Shown here piece by piece: positions 1 to 5,905 of a stretch of 5,905 bases of DNA (its first letter is position 1; every line of letters starts with the position of its first letter). The notes under the pieces were generated by a model. It was not told the DNA's origin. It was given only the letters and a program-made list of their open reading frames with translations, and did not search any database. A program made the translations under genes and the position numbers. Location: contig JAGLQT010000137.1 of NCBI GenBank assembly GCA_023136715.1, positions 1 to 5,905 of the forward strand, written 5' to 3'. The stretch is from Gammaproteobacteria bacterium. GTDB lineage: Bacteria > Pseudomonadota > Gammaproteobacteria > SZUA-229.

Positions 1-3
1 GCG

Positions 4-9
4 TACAAT
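4..9 (+). promoter_or_regulatory. Possible -10 hexamer upstream of rlmN
   Basis: The hexamer TACAAT matches the sigma-70 -10 consensus TATAAT at five of six positions. Any -35 element would lie before the left edge, so the promoter cannot be completed from this window. If real, transcription would start near 15-17 and leave a leader of about 60 bases before the rlmN start. In an AT-rich leader a single hexamer match is weak evidence. The alternative is that rlmN is read through from an upstream gene. Confidence 0.2.
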
Positions 10-19
10 CGCGGGTTTA

Positions 20-34
20 TTGATTTTAAATCAA
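20..34. repeat. 15-bp palindrome in the rlmN leader
   Basis: TTGATTT and AAATCAA are perfect inverted copies around one central base. With a one-base centre it cannot form a normal RNA hairpin, so it is not a terminator; a dimeric regulator site is possible. It resembles an FNR/ANR box (TTGAT-N4-ATCAA), but the half-sites here are separated by five bases instead of four. AT-rich palindromes of this size also arise by chance. Confidence 0.3.
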
Positions 35-76
35 AAAGTTAAGCAAGCTTAGCGATAGCAGCAAACGACGTAGAGT

Positions 77-1204
77 ATGAGCAAAGAAAATACCAATATG
101 CAGACAGAAAAGATTAATTTTCTGGATCTAGACCGCGAAGGTATGGAGGCATTTTTTGCGTCGATCGGAGAAAAGTCGTTTCGTGCCAGTCAGGTCATGA
201 AATGGATTCATCAGCAGGATGTGGCTGATTTTAAACAGATGAACAATATTTCAAAGTCGCTTCGTGATCAGCTTGAAGTATTGGCTGAAATTAAAGCGCC
301 CGAAGTGGTGCTGGATGAGTTATCCAGTGATGGCACCCGCAAGTGGGTGCTGAAGCTTGATGATGGCAACCAGGTCGAAACTGTTTATATTCCGGAAAGT
401 GATCGCGGTACTTTGTGTGTTTCATCACAAGTTGGCTGTGCACTGGATTGCAGTTTTTGTTCAACAGGTCGCCGAGGCTTCAATCGCAACCTGAGTACCG
501 CCGAAATTATTTCACAGGTCTGGTTGGCTACACGATTAGTCGATGAAGAAAAAAAACCAGGACGAAAAGTCACTAATGTCGTTTTGATGGGCATGGGTGA
601 ACCATTGTTAAATTTTGATAATGTGGTTAAATCTGTGCACATTATGATGGATGATTTTGCTTATGGCTTGAGTAAACGTAGAGTGACTGTGAGTACAGCG
701 GGTGTTGTCCCTGCTATGGATAAGTTAGGTGATGTGCTCGATTCACGTTTAGCAGTTTCGTTGCACGCAACTAATAATGAGTTGCGTGATCAACTAGTAC
801 CTATTAATAAAAAATATCCCCTGGAAAAATTAATACCCGCATGCCATCGTTTTATTGATAAACAAAATACACGCACAAGAATTACTTTTGAATACGTCAT
901 GCTTGATGGTGTTAATGATACCGATCAGCATGCCAGAGAATTAGTGAAGTTACTAAAAGGGATTCCAACACTGATGAATTTGATTCCCTTTAATCCGTTT
1001 AAGGGTTCAGGTTATAAAACATCATCAATGAAGCGGGTTGAGAAATTTAGTCAAATTTTAATAAATTCAGGAATGACAACAGTCATTCGTCGTACGCGCG
1101 GTGATGATATTGATGCCGCCTGTGGTCAGCTGGTTGGCAAGGTTGAGGATAAGAGTCGTCGTGATCGCCGTTTTGAGGAGCCCAGATTCGGGATGCGTCT
1201 ATGA
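77..1204 (+). CDS. rlmN: RlmN, dual-specificity 23S rRNA / tRNA adenine-C2 methyltransferase
   Basis: A cytoplasmic radical-SAM enzyme that makes 2-methyladenosine at A2503 of 23S rRNA and at A37 of some tRNAs. The 375-residue product is close to the usual length (E. coli 384). The 4Fe-4S motif CxxxCxxC is C121, C125 and C128. C114 and C349 (in DIDAACGQL) match the resolving and methyl-carrying cysteines of the family. E101 in ETVYIPE matches the proposed catalytic glutamate, and MGMGEP (171-176) is the SAM-binding GEP motif. An N-terminal RNA-binding region (about 11-75) contains GEKSFRASQVMKWIHQ. In-frame stops at 50-52, 56-58 and 71-73 make 77 the first possible start. The ATG at 98 (M8) is an alternative, since neither has a good ribosome site and the first residues are poorly conserved. 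The gene ends in an ATGA overlap with pilW. All catalytic residues are intact. Confidence 0.97.
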   Translation: MSKENTNMQTEKINFLDLDREGMEAFFASIGEKSFRASQVMKWIHQQDVADFKQMNNISKSLRDQLEVLAEIKAPEVVLDELSSDGTRKWVLKLDDGNQVETVYIPESDRGTLCVSSQVGCALDCSFCSTGRRGFNRNLSTAEIISQVWLATRLVDEEKKPGRKVTNVVLMGMGEPLLNFDNVVKSVHIMMDDFAYGLSKRRVTVSTAGVVPAMDKLGDVLDSRLAVSLHATNNELRDQLVPINKKYPLEKLIPACHRFIDKQNTRTRITFEYVMLDGVNDTDQHARELVKLLKGIPTLMNLIPFNPFKGSGYKTSSMKRVEKFSQILINSGMTTVIRRTRGDDIDAACGQLVGKVEDKSRRDRRFEEPRFGMRL

Positions 1205-1989
1205 ATATAAGATCAGGATTATTAATTCTTTCAATTGCGTTTGCTTTGTCAGCTTGTGGTGGTGGACAGTCTAACGTAAAAGAAGATAAAGCTGAGAAGG
1301 ATCTGAAACAGTCATCAATAACCAATGTTCAGTTGGGTGTTGGCTATTTGAGGCGAGGCGACTACAAAGTTGCAGAACAAAAGTTGCTTAAGGCTATAGA
1401 GCAAGATCCAGATAATATTGTTGCTTATACAACCATGGCATTTTTGATGATGCAAGTAAATAAAATGGAAGAGGCTGAAGAGTATTATTTGGAAGCCTTG
1501 GATATTAAAGAAAATGATCCGGAGTTGCGCAATGGTTACGGTACTTATCTGTGTCGAGTAGGACGTACCGATGATGCTATGGAGCAATTTAAAGAAGCTT
1601 ACGGTAATCCGTTTTATAAAATGGCATATTTGGCCTATTCCAATGCCGGTACGTGCTTATTGCAAGCGGGTAAATATGAGTTAGCTGAAAAAATGTTACG
1701 TAAGGCATTGAAGCAGCAACCTCAGTTATCAGCTGCGTTAATATCCATGGCTGAGCTGGGTGTAAAGACGGAAAAATTTCTGATGGCGCGTGCATATATT
1801 CAGCGTTATCACGCAACCAATAAGCCTTCTTCTGAAAGTCTGTGGGTTCAGGTTCAGGCGGAAAGAGCGCTGGGTGCAAAAGAGCATTATCATAAATATG
1901 CAAGACAAATACTGGATGAATTCCCTGATTCTGAGCAGGCAGGTCTGGTAATGGAGCTGGCGCGTCGTGACCGAATCAAGGAATACTGA
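1201..1989 (+). CDS. pilW: PilW/PilF-type TPR lipoprotein, type IV pilus pilotin
   Basis: An outer-membrane lipoprotein of the PilF/PilW family, which helps the PilQ secretin localise and assemble for type IV pili. The 262-residue product opens with a lipoprotein signal: a short positive start (R4), a hydrophobic stretch (about 7-17) and lipobox LSAC with the lipidated cysteine at C19. Glycine follows the cysteine, so no inner-membrane retention signal is visible. Tandem TPR repeats follow, most clearly about 42-73 (LGVGYLRRGDYKVAEQ), 74-106, 108-135 and 144-177 (NAGTCLLQAGKYELAEK); a weaker helical C-terminal part ends at 262. Length and repeat layout fit PilF (about 250 residues). The start overlaps the rlmN stop, with GGGA (1190-1193) seven bases upstream as a weak ribosome site, which suggests translational coupling. 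The last 23 bases overlap rodZ. The family call is firm; pilus function in this strain is inferred, since no other pil gene is in view. Confidence 0.9.
   Translation: MNIRSGLLILSIAFALSACGGGQSNVKEDKAEKDLKQSSITNVQLGVGYLRRGDYKVAEQKLLKAIEQDPDNIVAYTTMAFLMMQVNKMEEAEEYYLEALDIKENDPELRNGYGTYLCRVGRTDDAMEQFKEAYGNPFYKMAYLAYSNAGTCLLQAGKYELAEKMLRKALKQQPQLSAALISMAELGVKTEKFLMARAYIQRYHATNKPSSESLWVQVQAERALGAKEHYHKYARQILDEFPDSEQAGLVMELARRDRIKEY
1953..1956 (+). promoter_or_regulatory. Ribosome binding site for the GTG start of rodZ
   Basis: GGAG lies ten bases before the GTG at 1967, inside the end of pilW. It is the best Shine-Dalgarno match near the beginning of rodZ and supports the GTG start. A second in-frame GTG at 2011 would remove the first 14 residues and has no comparable site. 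Confidence 0.45.
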
Positions 1990-2977
1990 ACAAGAGAAAG
2001 ATGTTAATCGCGTGCTCTCCTTTGGGGAGCGTTTATACGTTGAGCGTAAAAAGCAAAATCTTTCGGTTGCAGATGTTGCAAAAGCGATACATTTAGCTGA
2101 AAAAGTGATTGATGCTATCGAGCGATCTGATGTTGATCAATTGCCGCAACCTACATTCGTACAAGGCTATTTGAGGGCGTATGCCAAATATTTAGGTGTT
2201 TCAGATGCTTTGATTTTAGAAGAATATGAACAGGCTATACCGCATCAGCAAGATATTACTCTGAATCCACGTTCATCACTCCCCGGTGAGGCGAGCAGTA
2301 ATTCACCGTTTGTAAAAACGATTACGGTTTTATTATTGGTGCTAATGGTGGCAGCGGCACTCTATGCTTCATTTGATTATTATAAAAATGCAATTGTCGC
2401 GAATGATACTGAACTGCATGATCAAGCTTCATTATCTTTGCCTGATGAGGAATCGTTCGAGCAGGTAAATATGGAAGATGATATTTTGTCTGGATCGGTT
2501 GAGCAGGTTGATATTAAGCAGAATGTTGAAGAGCCAGAGCCAGAGCCAGAGCAAGAAGCTGTAACAAGTACAGAGGTCGATGCACCAGAGTTGCCAACGA
2601 ACATTATTAAAGAAAGTGATAAAGAGAGCGTTGAAGAGCAGGTAGTCGATACAGTAGTGCTTAATGATTCAGTAAACCAGAAGCCGACTAATCAATTAAA
2701 TGCTAAGGGTGATGATGATCTTGAGCTATCAGCGACTCAAGTGTCCTGGATAGAAGTGGATGATGCTAATAGTGAAAACTTGTATTACGACCTGTTGCAG
2801 AAAGATCAAAGTATCATGCTAAAAGGCACGGCTCCATTTAAGATTTTTCTTGGTAATGCGCCGCAAGTAAAAGTTAAAATTAACGATGTGTCAGTAAATA
2901 TTGAAAAATATATTCGTTCAAACAATATCGCACATTTCAGTATATCTGTTGATCAGCAACAGGTAGTTTTTCATTAA
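1967..2977 (+). CDS. rodZ: RodZ, cytoskeletal cell-shape protein (HTH-TM-DUF4115)
   Basis: A bitopic inner-membrane protein that links MreB filaments to the peptidoglycan elongation machinery. The 336-residue product has the full RodZ layout. A cytoplasmic helix-turn-helix domain (about 16-90) begins at SFGERLYVERKKQNLS and includes the family signature FVQGYLRAYAKYLGV (64-78), whose aromatics F64, Y68 and Y72 lie where the MreB contact helix is expected. One membrane segment spans about 118-136. A long acidic periplasmic linker (about 137-250) carries the Pro-Glu run at 189-195. The C-terminal DUF4115 beta domain (about 252-336) contains SWIEVDD, LYYDLL, LKGTAPFKIFLGNAP and YIRSNNIAHFSI. The GTG start lies inside pilW, giving a 23-base overlap in another frame. 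In many gammaproteobacteria ispG follows; here hisS does. The domain layout makes the call secure. Confidence 0.95.
   Translation: MTESRNTEQEKDVNRVLSFGERLYVERKKQNLSVADVAKAIHLAEKVIDAIERSDVDQLPQPTFVQGYLRAYAKYLGVSDALILEEYEQAIPHQQDITLNPRSSLPGEASSNSPFVKTITVLLLVLMVAAALYASFDYYKNAIVANDTELHDQASLSLPDEESFEQVNMEDDILSGSVEQVDIKQNVEEPEPEPEQEAVTSTEVDAPELPTNIIKESDKESVEEQVVDTVVLNDSVNQKPTNQLNAKGDDDLELSATQVSWIEVDDANSENLYYDLLQKDQSIMLKGTAPFKIFLGNAPQVKVKINDVSVNIEKYIRSNNIAHFSISVDQQQVVFH
2531..2554 (+). repeat. Hexanucleotide tandem repeat in the rodZ linker
   Basis: Three exact copies of GAGCCA (2531-2548) and a fourth with one change (GAGCAA) encode the alternating Glu-Pro run at RodZ residues 189-196. Each unit adds two residues without shifting the frame, so copy number could vary between strains and change only the periplasmic linker length. 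Confidence 0.75.
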
Positions 2978-2997
2978 TATAAAAAGATCCAGGTTTC

Positions 2998-4257
2998 ATG
3001 GCTAAATCACTTAAATCCATTCGTGGTATGCACGATGTATTGCCCGAGGATTCACCACGTTGGCAGGCTTTTGAAGCCATCATTAGACGGCTTATGACTG
3101 CCTATGCCTACAGTGAAATTCGCACCCCCATTGTAGAATCTACCGATTTGTTTTGTCGCTCTATCGGTGAAGTCACTGATATTGTTGAAAAGGAAATGTA
3201 CACTTTTGAAGATAGAAATGGTGATCTGCTTACTTTGCGACCTGAAGGTACGGCAAGTTGCGTGCGCTCAGGAATACAGCACGGGATATTGCATAACCAG
3301 ATTCGTCGTCTCTGGTATATGGGGCCGATGTTCCGGCACGAACGTCCTCAGAAAGGCCGTTACAGACAATTTCAGCAACTGGGCGTGGAAACATTTGGCA
3401 TTGCGGATGCTGATGTTGATGCAGAATTAATTATTATCAGCGCACGTCTTTGGCGTGAACTGGGTTTAAAAGATTTACGCCTGGAGTTAAATACACTGGG
3501 TAGTGCCGAATCGAGAGCAAGATACCGTGAAGTGCTGGTTGAGTATCTTGAAACGCATCGCGATCAGCTTGATGAAGACAGTTTACGCCGTGTTTATAAA
3601 AACCCACTGCGTGTGCTCGATAGTAAAAATCCTGAGATGGCAGGCTTGATTAGTAATGCGCCGGATTTGCACGATTATCTTGATGAAGAATCGGTTGAAC
3701 ATTTTGAGAATTTAAAAGTCTATCTGGATGCAGCAGGAATTGACTACATCATTAATCCCAGACTGGTTCGCGGCCTGGATTATTACTGTAAAACTGTTTT
3801 TGAATGGGTCACAGATAGCCTGGGTGCACAGGGTACTGTGTGCGCGGGCGGTCGTTATGATGGTCTGGTTGAACAGTTAGGTGGTAAGGCTTCACCAGCG
3901 GCAGGTTTTGCGATAGGTATGGAACGCCTGTTGGCATTGATGGAAGAGACGGGTGTTGCCTTTCAGGAAACGCCAATTGATATTTATTTACTACCCAGAG
4001 CCTCATCAGATATTGAGCGTGGCTTGAAATTAGCAGAGTCTTTGCGTGATGCTTTGCCTGAGTTAAAAATACAAATGCATTGTGGCGGTGGTTCAAATAA
4101 GTCACAAATGAAAAAAGCAGATAAGAGTGGTGCCGAGATGGTTTTGTTCGTTAGCGATGAAGAGCCAGATCGTGTTGCTATTAAATATTTGCGCGAAGAT
4201 AGGGAGCAGCAGTTCGTTGATCAGGATGCTGTTGTTAGTTTTTTACAGAAAAAATAA
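2998..4257 (+). CDS. hisS: Histidyl-tRNA synthetase
   Basis: A cytoplasmic class II aminoacyl-tRNA synthetase that charges tRNA-His with histidine using ATP, as a homodimer. The 419-residue product is close to E. coli HisRS (424). The N-terminal catalytic core starts KSIRGMHDVLPED; RPEGTAS is at 81-87. Motif 2 is around MFRHERPQKGRYRQF (111-125), with R113 as the motif arginine. The histidine signatures are RGLDYY (258-263), whose R258 matches the catalytic arginine R259 of E. coli, and AGGRYDGL (283-290). Motif 3 is GFAIGMERL (303-311). The anticodon-binding domain covers about 325-419 and includes CGGGSNKSQMKKADKSGA. The start lies 20 bases after rodZ with only a weak AGG (2991-2993) upstream. 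yfgM follows after 13 bases. The gene appears complete and functional. Confidence 0.98.
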   Translation: MAKSLKSIRGMHDVLPEDSPRWQAFEAIIRRLMTAYAYSEIRTPIVESTDLFCRSIGEVTDIVEKEMYTFEDRNGDLLTLRPEGTASCVRSGIQHGILHNQIRRLWYMGPMFRHERPQKGRYRQFQQLGVETFGIADADVDAELIIISARLWRELGLKDLRLELNTLGSAESRARYREVLVEYLETHRDQLDEDSLRRVYKNPLRVLDSKNPEMAGLISNAPDLHDYLDEESVEHFENLKVYLDAAGIDYIINPRLVRGLDYYCKTVFEWVTDSLGAQGTVCAGGRYDGLVEQLGGKASPAAGFAIGMERLLALMEETGVAFQETPIDIYLLPRASSDIERGLKLAESLRDALPELKIQMHCGGGSNKSQMKKADKSGAEMVLFVSDEEPDRVAIKYLREDREQQFVDQDAVVSFLQKK

Positions 4258-4259
4258 TT

Positions 4260-4263
4260 AGGA
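4260..4263 (+). promoter_or_regulatory. Ribosome binding site for yfgM
   Basis: AGGA sits seven bases before the ATG at 4271, a normal distance, and is the cleanest Shine-Dalgarno site in the window. It rules out the out-of-frame ATG at 4266, which is followed at once by a TAA stop. Confidence 0.6.
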
Positions 4264-4270
4264 AAATGTA

Positions 4271-4933
4271 ATGCAAGATTTTGAAACAGAAGAACAGCAG
4301 TTAGACGCGCTTAAGCAGTGGTGGAAAGAGAATTCGTCTTCATTATTTATTGGTTTAGCTGTCGGTGGTTTTGCGCTGGGTGGCTGGAAATTTTATCATC
4401 AAACTCAATTTGAGCACGGTGTTGAAGCTAGTGATATGTATGTATCTGTCGTTGCCCAGGCCGAGGCAGGTGCTGGTGGTACATTTGATACGACTGTAGT
4501 CGATAAGCTGGTTGCGGGGTATTCAGATACGCCCTATGCGGCCCTGTCTTCCCTGGTTATAGCGAAGCATGAAGTCACGGCTGGAAATATTGATCAGGCT
4601 ATTTCACGGTTGCAGTGGGCAGTGGATCATGCGGTCGAGGAAGAAATAACGTCTGTAGCACAGCTTAGACTGGCACGATTGCTGTTGTCTCAGAAAAAAT
4701 ATGATGAAGCCAATAAGCTATTGATGACAAAACATTCGTCAGCATTTGATGCTTTGTATGAAGAGCTTAAGGGTGACATGTTTGTTGCCAGGGGTGAATT
4801 AGAACAAGCCCGTATTGCTTATGATAAAGCGATTGCTGGTTCAGAAAGTGCTAATCGCTGGTTGCAATTAAAGCGTCAGGATTTGGGAAATTCACAACTT
4901 AATTCATCAGAATTGGTTGAGCCATCTGCATGA
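4271..4933 (+). CDS. yfgM: YfgM-family membrane-anchored TPR-like protein (ancillary SecYEG / PpiD partner)
   Basis: The 220-residue product fits the YfgM/DUF2133 family (E. coli 206 residues). In E. coli YfgM is an inner-membrane protein with a large periplasmic domain; it associates with the chaperone PpiD at the Sec translocon and assists proteins bound for the outer membrane. The order seen is a short acidic cytoplasmic start with ETEEQQLDALKQWWKEN (5-21), typical of the family, one membrane segment at about 24-39 (LFIGLAVGGFALGGW), then a helical TPR-like periplasmic part. Recognisable repeats include GNIDQAISRLQWAV (105-118), LRLARLLLSQKKYDEANKLL (132-151) and the C-terminal signature ELKGDMFVARGELEQARIAYDKA (165-187, in part). 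It overlaps bamB by four bases (ATGA), so coupled translation is likely. Its place between hisS and bamB is the standard one and supports the call. The chaperone role is inferred from E. coli. Confidence 0.93.
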   Translation: MQDFETEEQQLDALKQWWKENSSSLFIGLAVGGFALGGWKFYHQTQFEHGVEASDMYVSVVAQAEAGAGGTFDTTVVDKLVAGYSDTPYAALSSLVIAKHEVTAGNIDQAISRLQWAVDHAVEEEITSVAQLRLARLLLSQKKYDEANKLLMTKHSSAFDALYEELKGDMFVARGELEQARIAYDKAIAGSESANRWLQLKRQDLGNSQLNSSELVEPSA

Positions 4934-5905
4934 TAAGGATTCGTTATTATTTGCTGCTATTGAGTTTCTCTATACTGACTGCCTGTGGTGGTGATGATGA
5001 TAATTCTGAGCCGCCTGCGCTGTTAACCGAATTTGAGCCAGCTAAAATATTGAATGAGCAATGGTCATTGCGCACGCATGGCGCTATTGAACAGCAATTT
5101 TTATTTATTGAGCCTTTATTGTTGAAGGATAAAATAATTACAGCTGGTCGCGATGGCATTGTAACTGTTATTGATATTCATGATGGTCTGCAACTCCAGG
5201 AAATTGATCTTAATACCACTTTAAGTAGTGGTGTTGGTGGTGATGATAGTCTCTGGTTGCTGACGACAAAAGAAGGTGAATTAGTAGCGATTGATGCATC
5301 TAGTAATCAGGTTAAGTGGAAGGTTAATGTGCCTAGCGAAGTTTTGTCGCGACCTGTTATGGCGGTAAATTCAATTTTGCTTCGTACTGTTGATGGTCAG
5401 ATTGTTAGTCTTGATCGCTCAAACGGAAAAACGATATGGAGCTATCAGCAAACTAAACCCGCTTTAACCTTGCGCGGTAGTGGCTTGTTAGTGCTGGCGC
5501 GTGATCGCGTTTATGCGGGCATGGCTAATGGTCGAATGGTTGCGTTGTCCCTGGCGAATGGCGAAGTTATATGGAATGTCGTTCTTGCTTCTCCACAGGG
5601 GCATTCTGAAATTCAAAGACTGGTAGATGTTGATGGTCGTGCTGAGTTATTTGGTTATGTTTTATATGTTGCTGGTTATCAGGGTCGTGTAGCAGCTATT
5701 GATGTGCAGAAAGGCCAGTTCTTGTGGGCGCGTGATTTTTCTAGTTATAGCGGTGTGACAGTAGATGCCAAGGCTGTATATAGTAGCGATGAACGTAGTC
5801 ATGTTTGGGCTCTGGACCGCTTTAGCGGTGCAACTATGTGGAAGCAGGAAAAGCTACAAGCACGAAATATAACTCGTCCGGTCCTGTTTGGTGATTACCT
5901 TGTGG
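4930..5905 (+). CDS. bamB: BamB, outer-membrane beta-barrel assembly lipoprotein (partial, 3' end missing)
   Basis: A lipoprotein beta-propeller that binds BamA in the complex inserting beta-barrel proteins into the outer membrane. The frame is open from the ATG at 4930 to the right edge: 325 codons, against about 390 for the whole protein, so roughly the last 65 residues lie outside. The signal peptide has R3 and R5, a hydrophobic core and lipobox LTAC with C19 lipidated; glycine follows it, consistent with the outer membrane. The family opening EPPALLTEFEP follows. Propeller-blade repeats ending in tryptophan recur (W130, W170, W215, W266, W304), each after a GxxxALD-type strand. LTLR (179-182) and DVD (233-235) match the two loops that contact BamA; from memory E. 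coli L192/L194/R195 and D246/D248, a constant offset of 13. The ATG overlaps the yfgM stop. No strong ribosome site is visible, so coupled translation is likely. Confidence 0.95.
   Translation, partial: MIRIRYYLLLLSFSILTACGGDDDNSEPPALLTEFEPAKILNEQWSLRTHGAIEQQFLFIEPLLLKDKIITAGRDGIVTVIDIHDGLQLQEIDLNTTLSSGVGGDDSLWLLTTKEGELVAIDASSNQVKWKVNVPSEVLSRPVMAVNSILLRTVDGQIVSLDRSNGKTIWSYQQTKPALTLRGSGLLVLARDRVYAGMANGRMVALSLANGEVIWNVVLASPQGHSEIQRLVDVDGRAELFGYVLYVAGYQGRVAAIDVQKGQFLWARDFSSYSGVTVDAKAVYSSDERSHVWALDRFSGATMWKQEKLQARNITRPVLFGDYLV

Larger units (their letters stand above)
1..76. other. Leader region before rlmN, no gene recognised
   Basis: All three forward frames close early: at 40-42 in frame 1, at 50-52 in frame 2 and at 19-21 in frame 3. 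The short readable tails (13 and 16 residues in frames 1 and 2) do not resemble the C-terminus of Ndk, the usual neighbour upstream of rlmN, or anything else I recognise. A small interrupted palindrome TAAGC-AA-GCTTA (40-51) lies after the larger one at 20-34. The region may be purely intergenic or hold the last codons of an upstream gene. Confidence 0.5.

Noticed and set aside
20..34. A true FNR/ANR binding site
   Set aside because: The TTGAT and ATCAA half-sites are separated by five bases; the family consensus needs four, which changes the helical phase of the half-sites. I keep only the palindrome itself.
20..40. A rho-independent terminator of an upstream gene
   Set aside because: The inverted repeat has a one-base centre, is almost all A/T and is followed by A bases instead of a T run.
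385..642. A minus-strand open frame of 85 codons inside rlmN
   Set aside because: It lies wholly opposite the conserved radical-SAM core of rlmN, has no recognisable product and is explained by codon composition of the real gene.
1083..1903. Minus-strand open frames at 1083-1325, 1315-1587 and 1589-1903, opposite the end of rlmN and pilW
   Set aside because: They are antisense to well-supported genes, have compositions unlike proteins and show no domain or ribosome-site evidence.
2422..2604. A Ser/Cys-rich minus-strand frame opposite the rodZ linker
   Set aside because: Its serine-rich repeats are simply the complement of the GAGCCA/acidic codon run in rodZ.
3167..4105. Alternative frames inside hisS (plus strand 3167-3430 and minus strand 3809-4105)
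   Set aside because: Both overlap essential catalytic motifs of HisRS and encode nothing recognisable.
4947..5159. A minus-strand frame of 70 codons near the right end
   Set aside because: It is antisense to the bamB signal peptide and first propeller blade. The plus-strand bamB frame is open to the edge and has clear family motifs.
4986..5247. A repeated 13-mer TGGTGGTGATGAT in bamB (4986-4998 and 5235-5247)
   Set aside because: It comes from Gly-Gly-Asp-Asp stretches using the favoured GGT and GAT codons; it is low complexity and no sign of a mobile or regulatory repeat.
1..5905. An undescribed defence, mobile or biosynthetic system
   Set aside because: Every gene belongs to a known core family in a known neighbourhood. 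There are no transposase, integrase, toxin, CRISPR or tRNA sequences and no stretch over 76 bases without a gene.

Overview
The window is a compact, single-strand (+) block of housekeeping and envelope genes typical of a gammaproteobacterium. The order is rlmN - pilW (pilF) - rodZ - hisS - yfgM - bamB (cut by the right edge). This is the well-known rlmN/rodZ/hisS/yfgM/bamB neighbourhood. The presence of PilW between rlmN and rodZ points to a type IV pilus-bearing lineage (pseudomonad- or Legionella-like order) rather than an enteric one. By eye the base composition is moderately AT-rich, with many T- and A-ending codons (GAT, GGT, AAA), and it looks even across all six genes, so nothing suggests recent transfer. 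I cannot name the genus.

Layout: positions 1-76 are a short AT-rich leader with no recognisable gene, containing a -10-like TACAAT and a small palindrome. rlmN (77-1204) overlaps pilW (1201-1989) by 4 bases in an ATGA junction. pilW overlaps rodZ (GTG start, 1967-2977) by 23 bases. A 20-base gap leads to hisS (2998-4257) and a 13-base gap to yfgM (4271-4933). yfgM overlaps bamB (4930 to beyond 5905) by 4 bases, again ATGA. No convincing terminator or strong internal promoter is visible, so the block reads as one operon or two closely linked ones. No intergenic stretch exceeds 76 bases, and there are no RNA genes, insertion sequences, CRISPR arrays or long repeats.

Functionally the genes fall into two groups. 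RlmN (rRNA/tRNA adenosine methylation) and HisRS (tRNA charging) serve translation. PilW (outer-membrane pilotin for the type IV pilus secretin), RodZ (MreB-linked cell-shape protein), YfgM (inner-membrane periplasmic chaperone partner) and BamB (outer-membrane lipoprotein of the beta-barrel assembly machine) serve envelope construction. The one departure from the common gammaproteobacterial order is that ispG (gcpE), usually between rodZ and hisS, is absent at that place. I found no evidence of an undescribed system here. The observations below are modest, and I have scored them accordingly.
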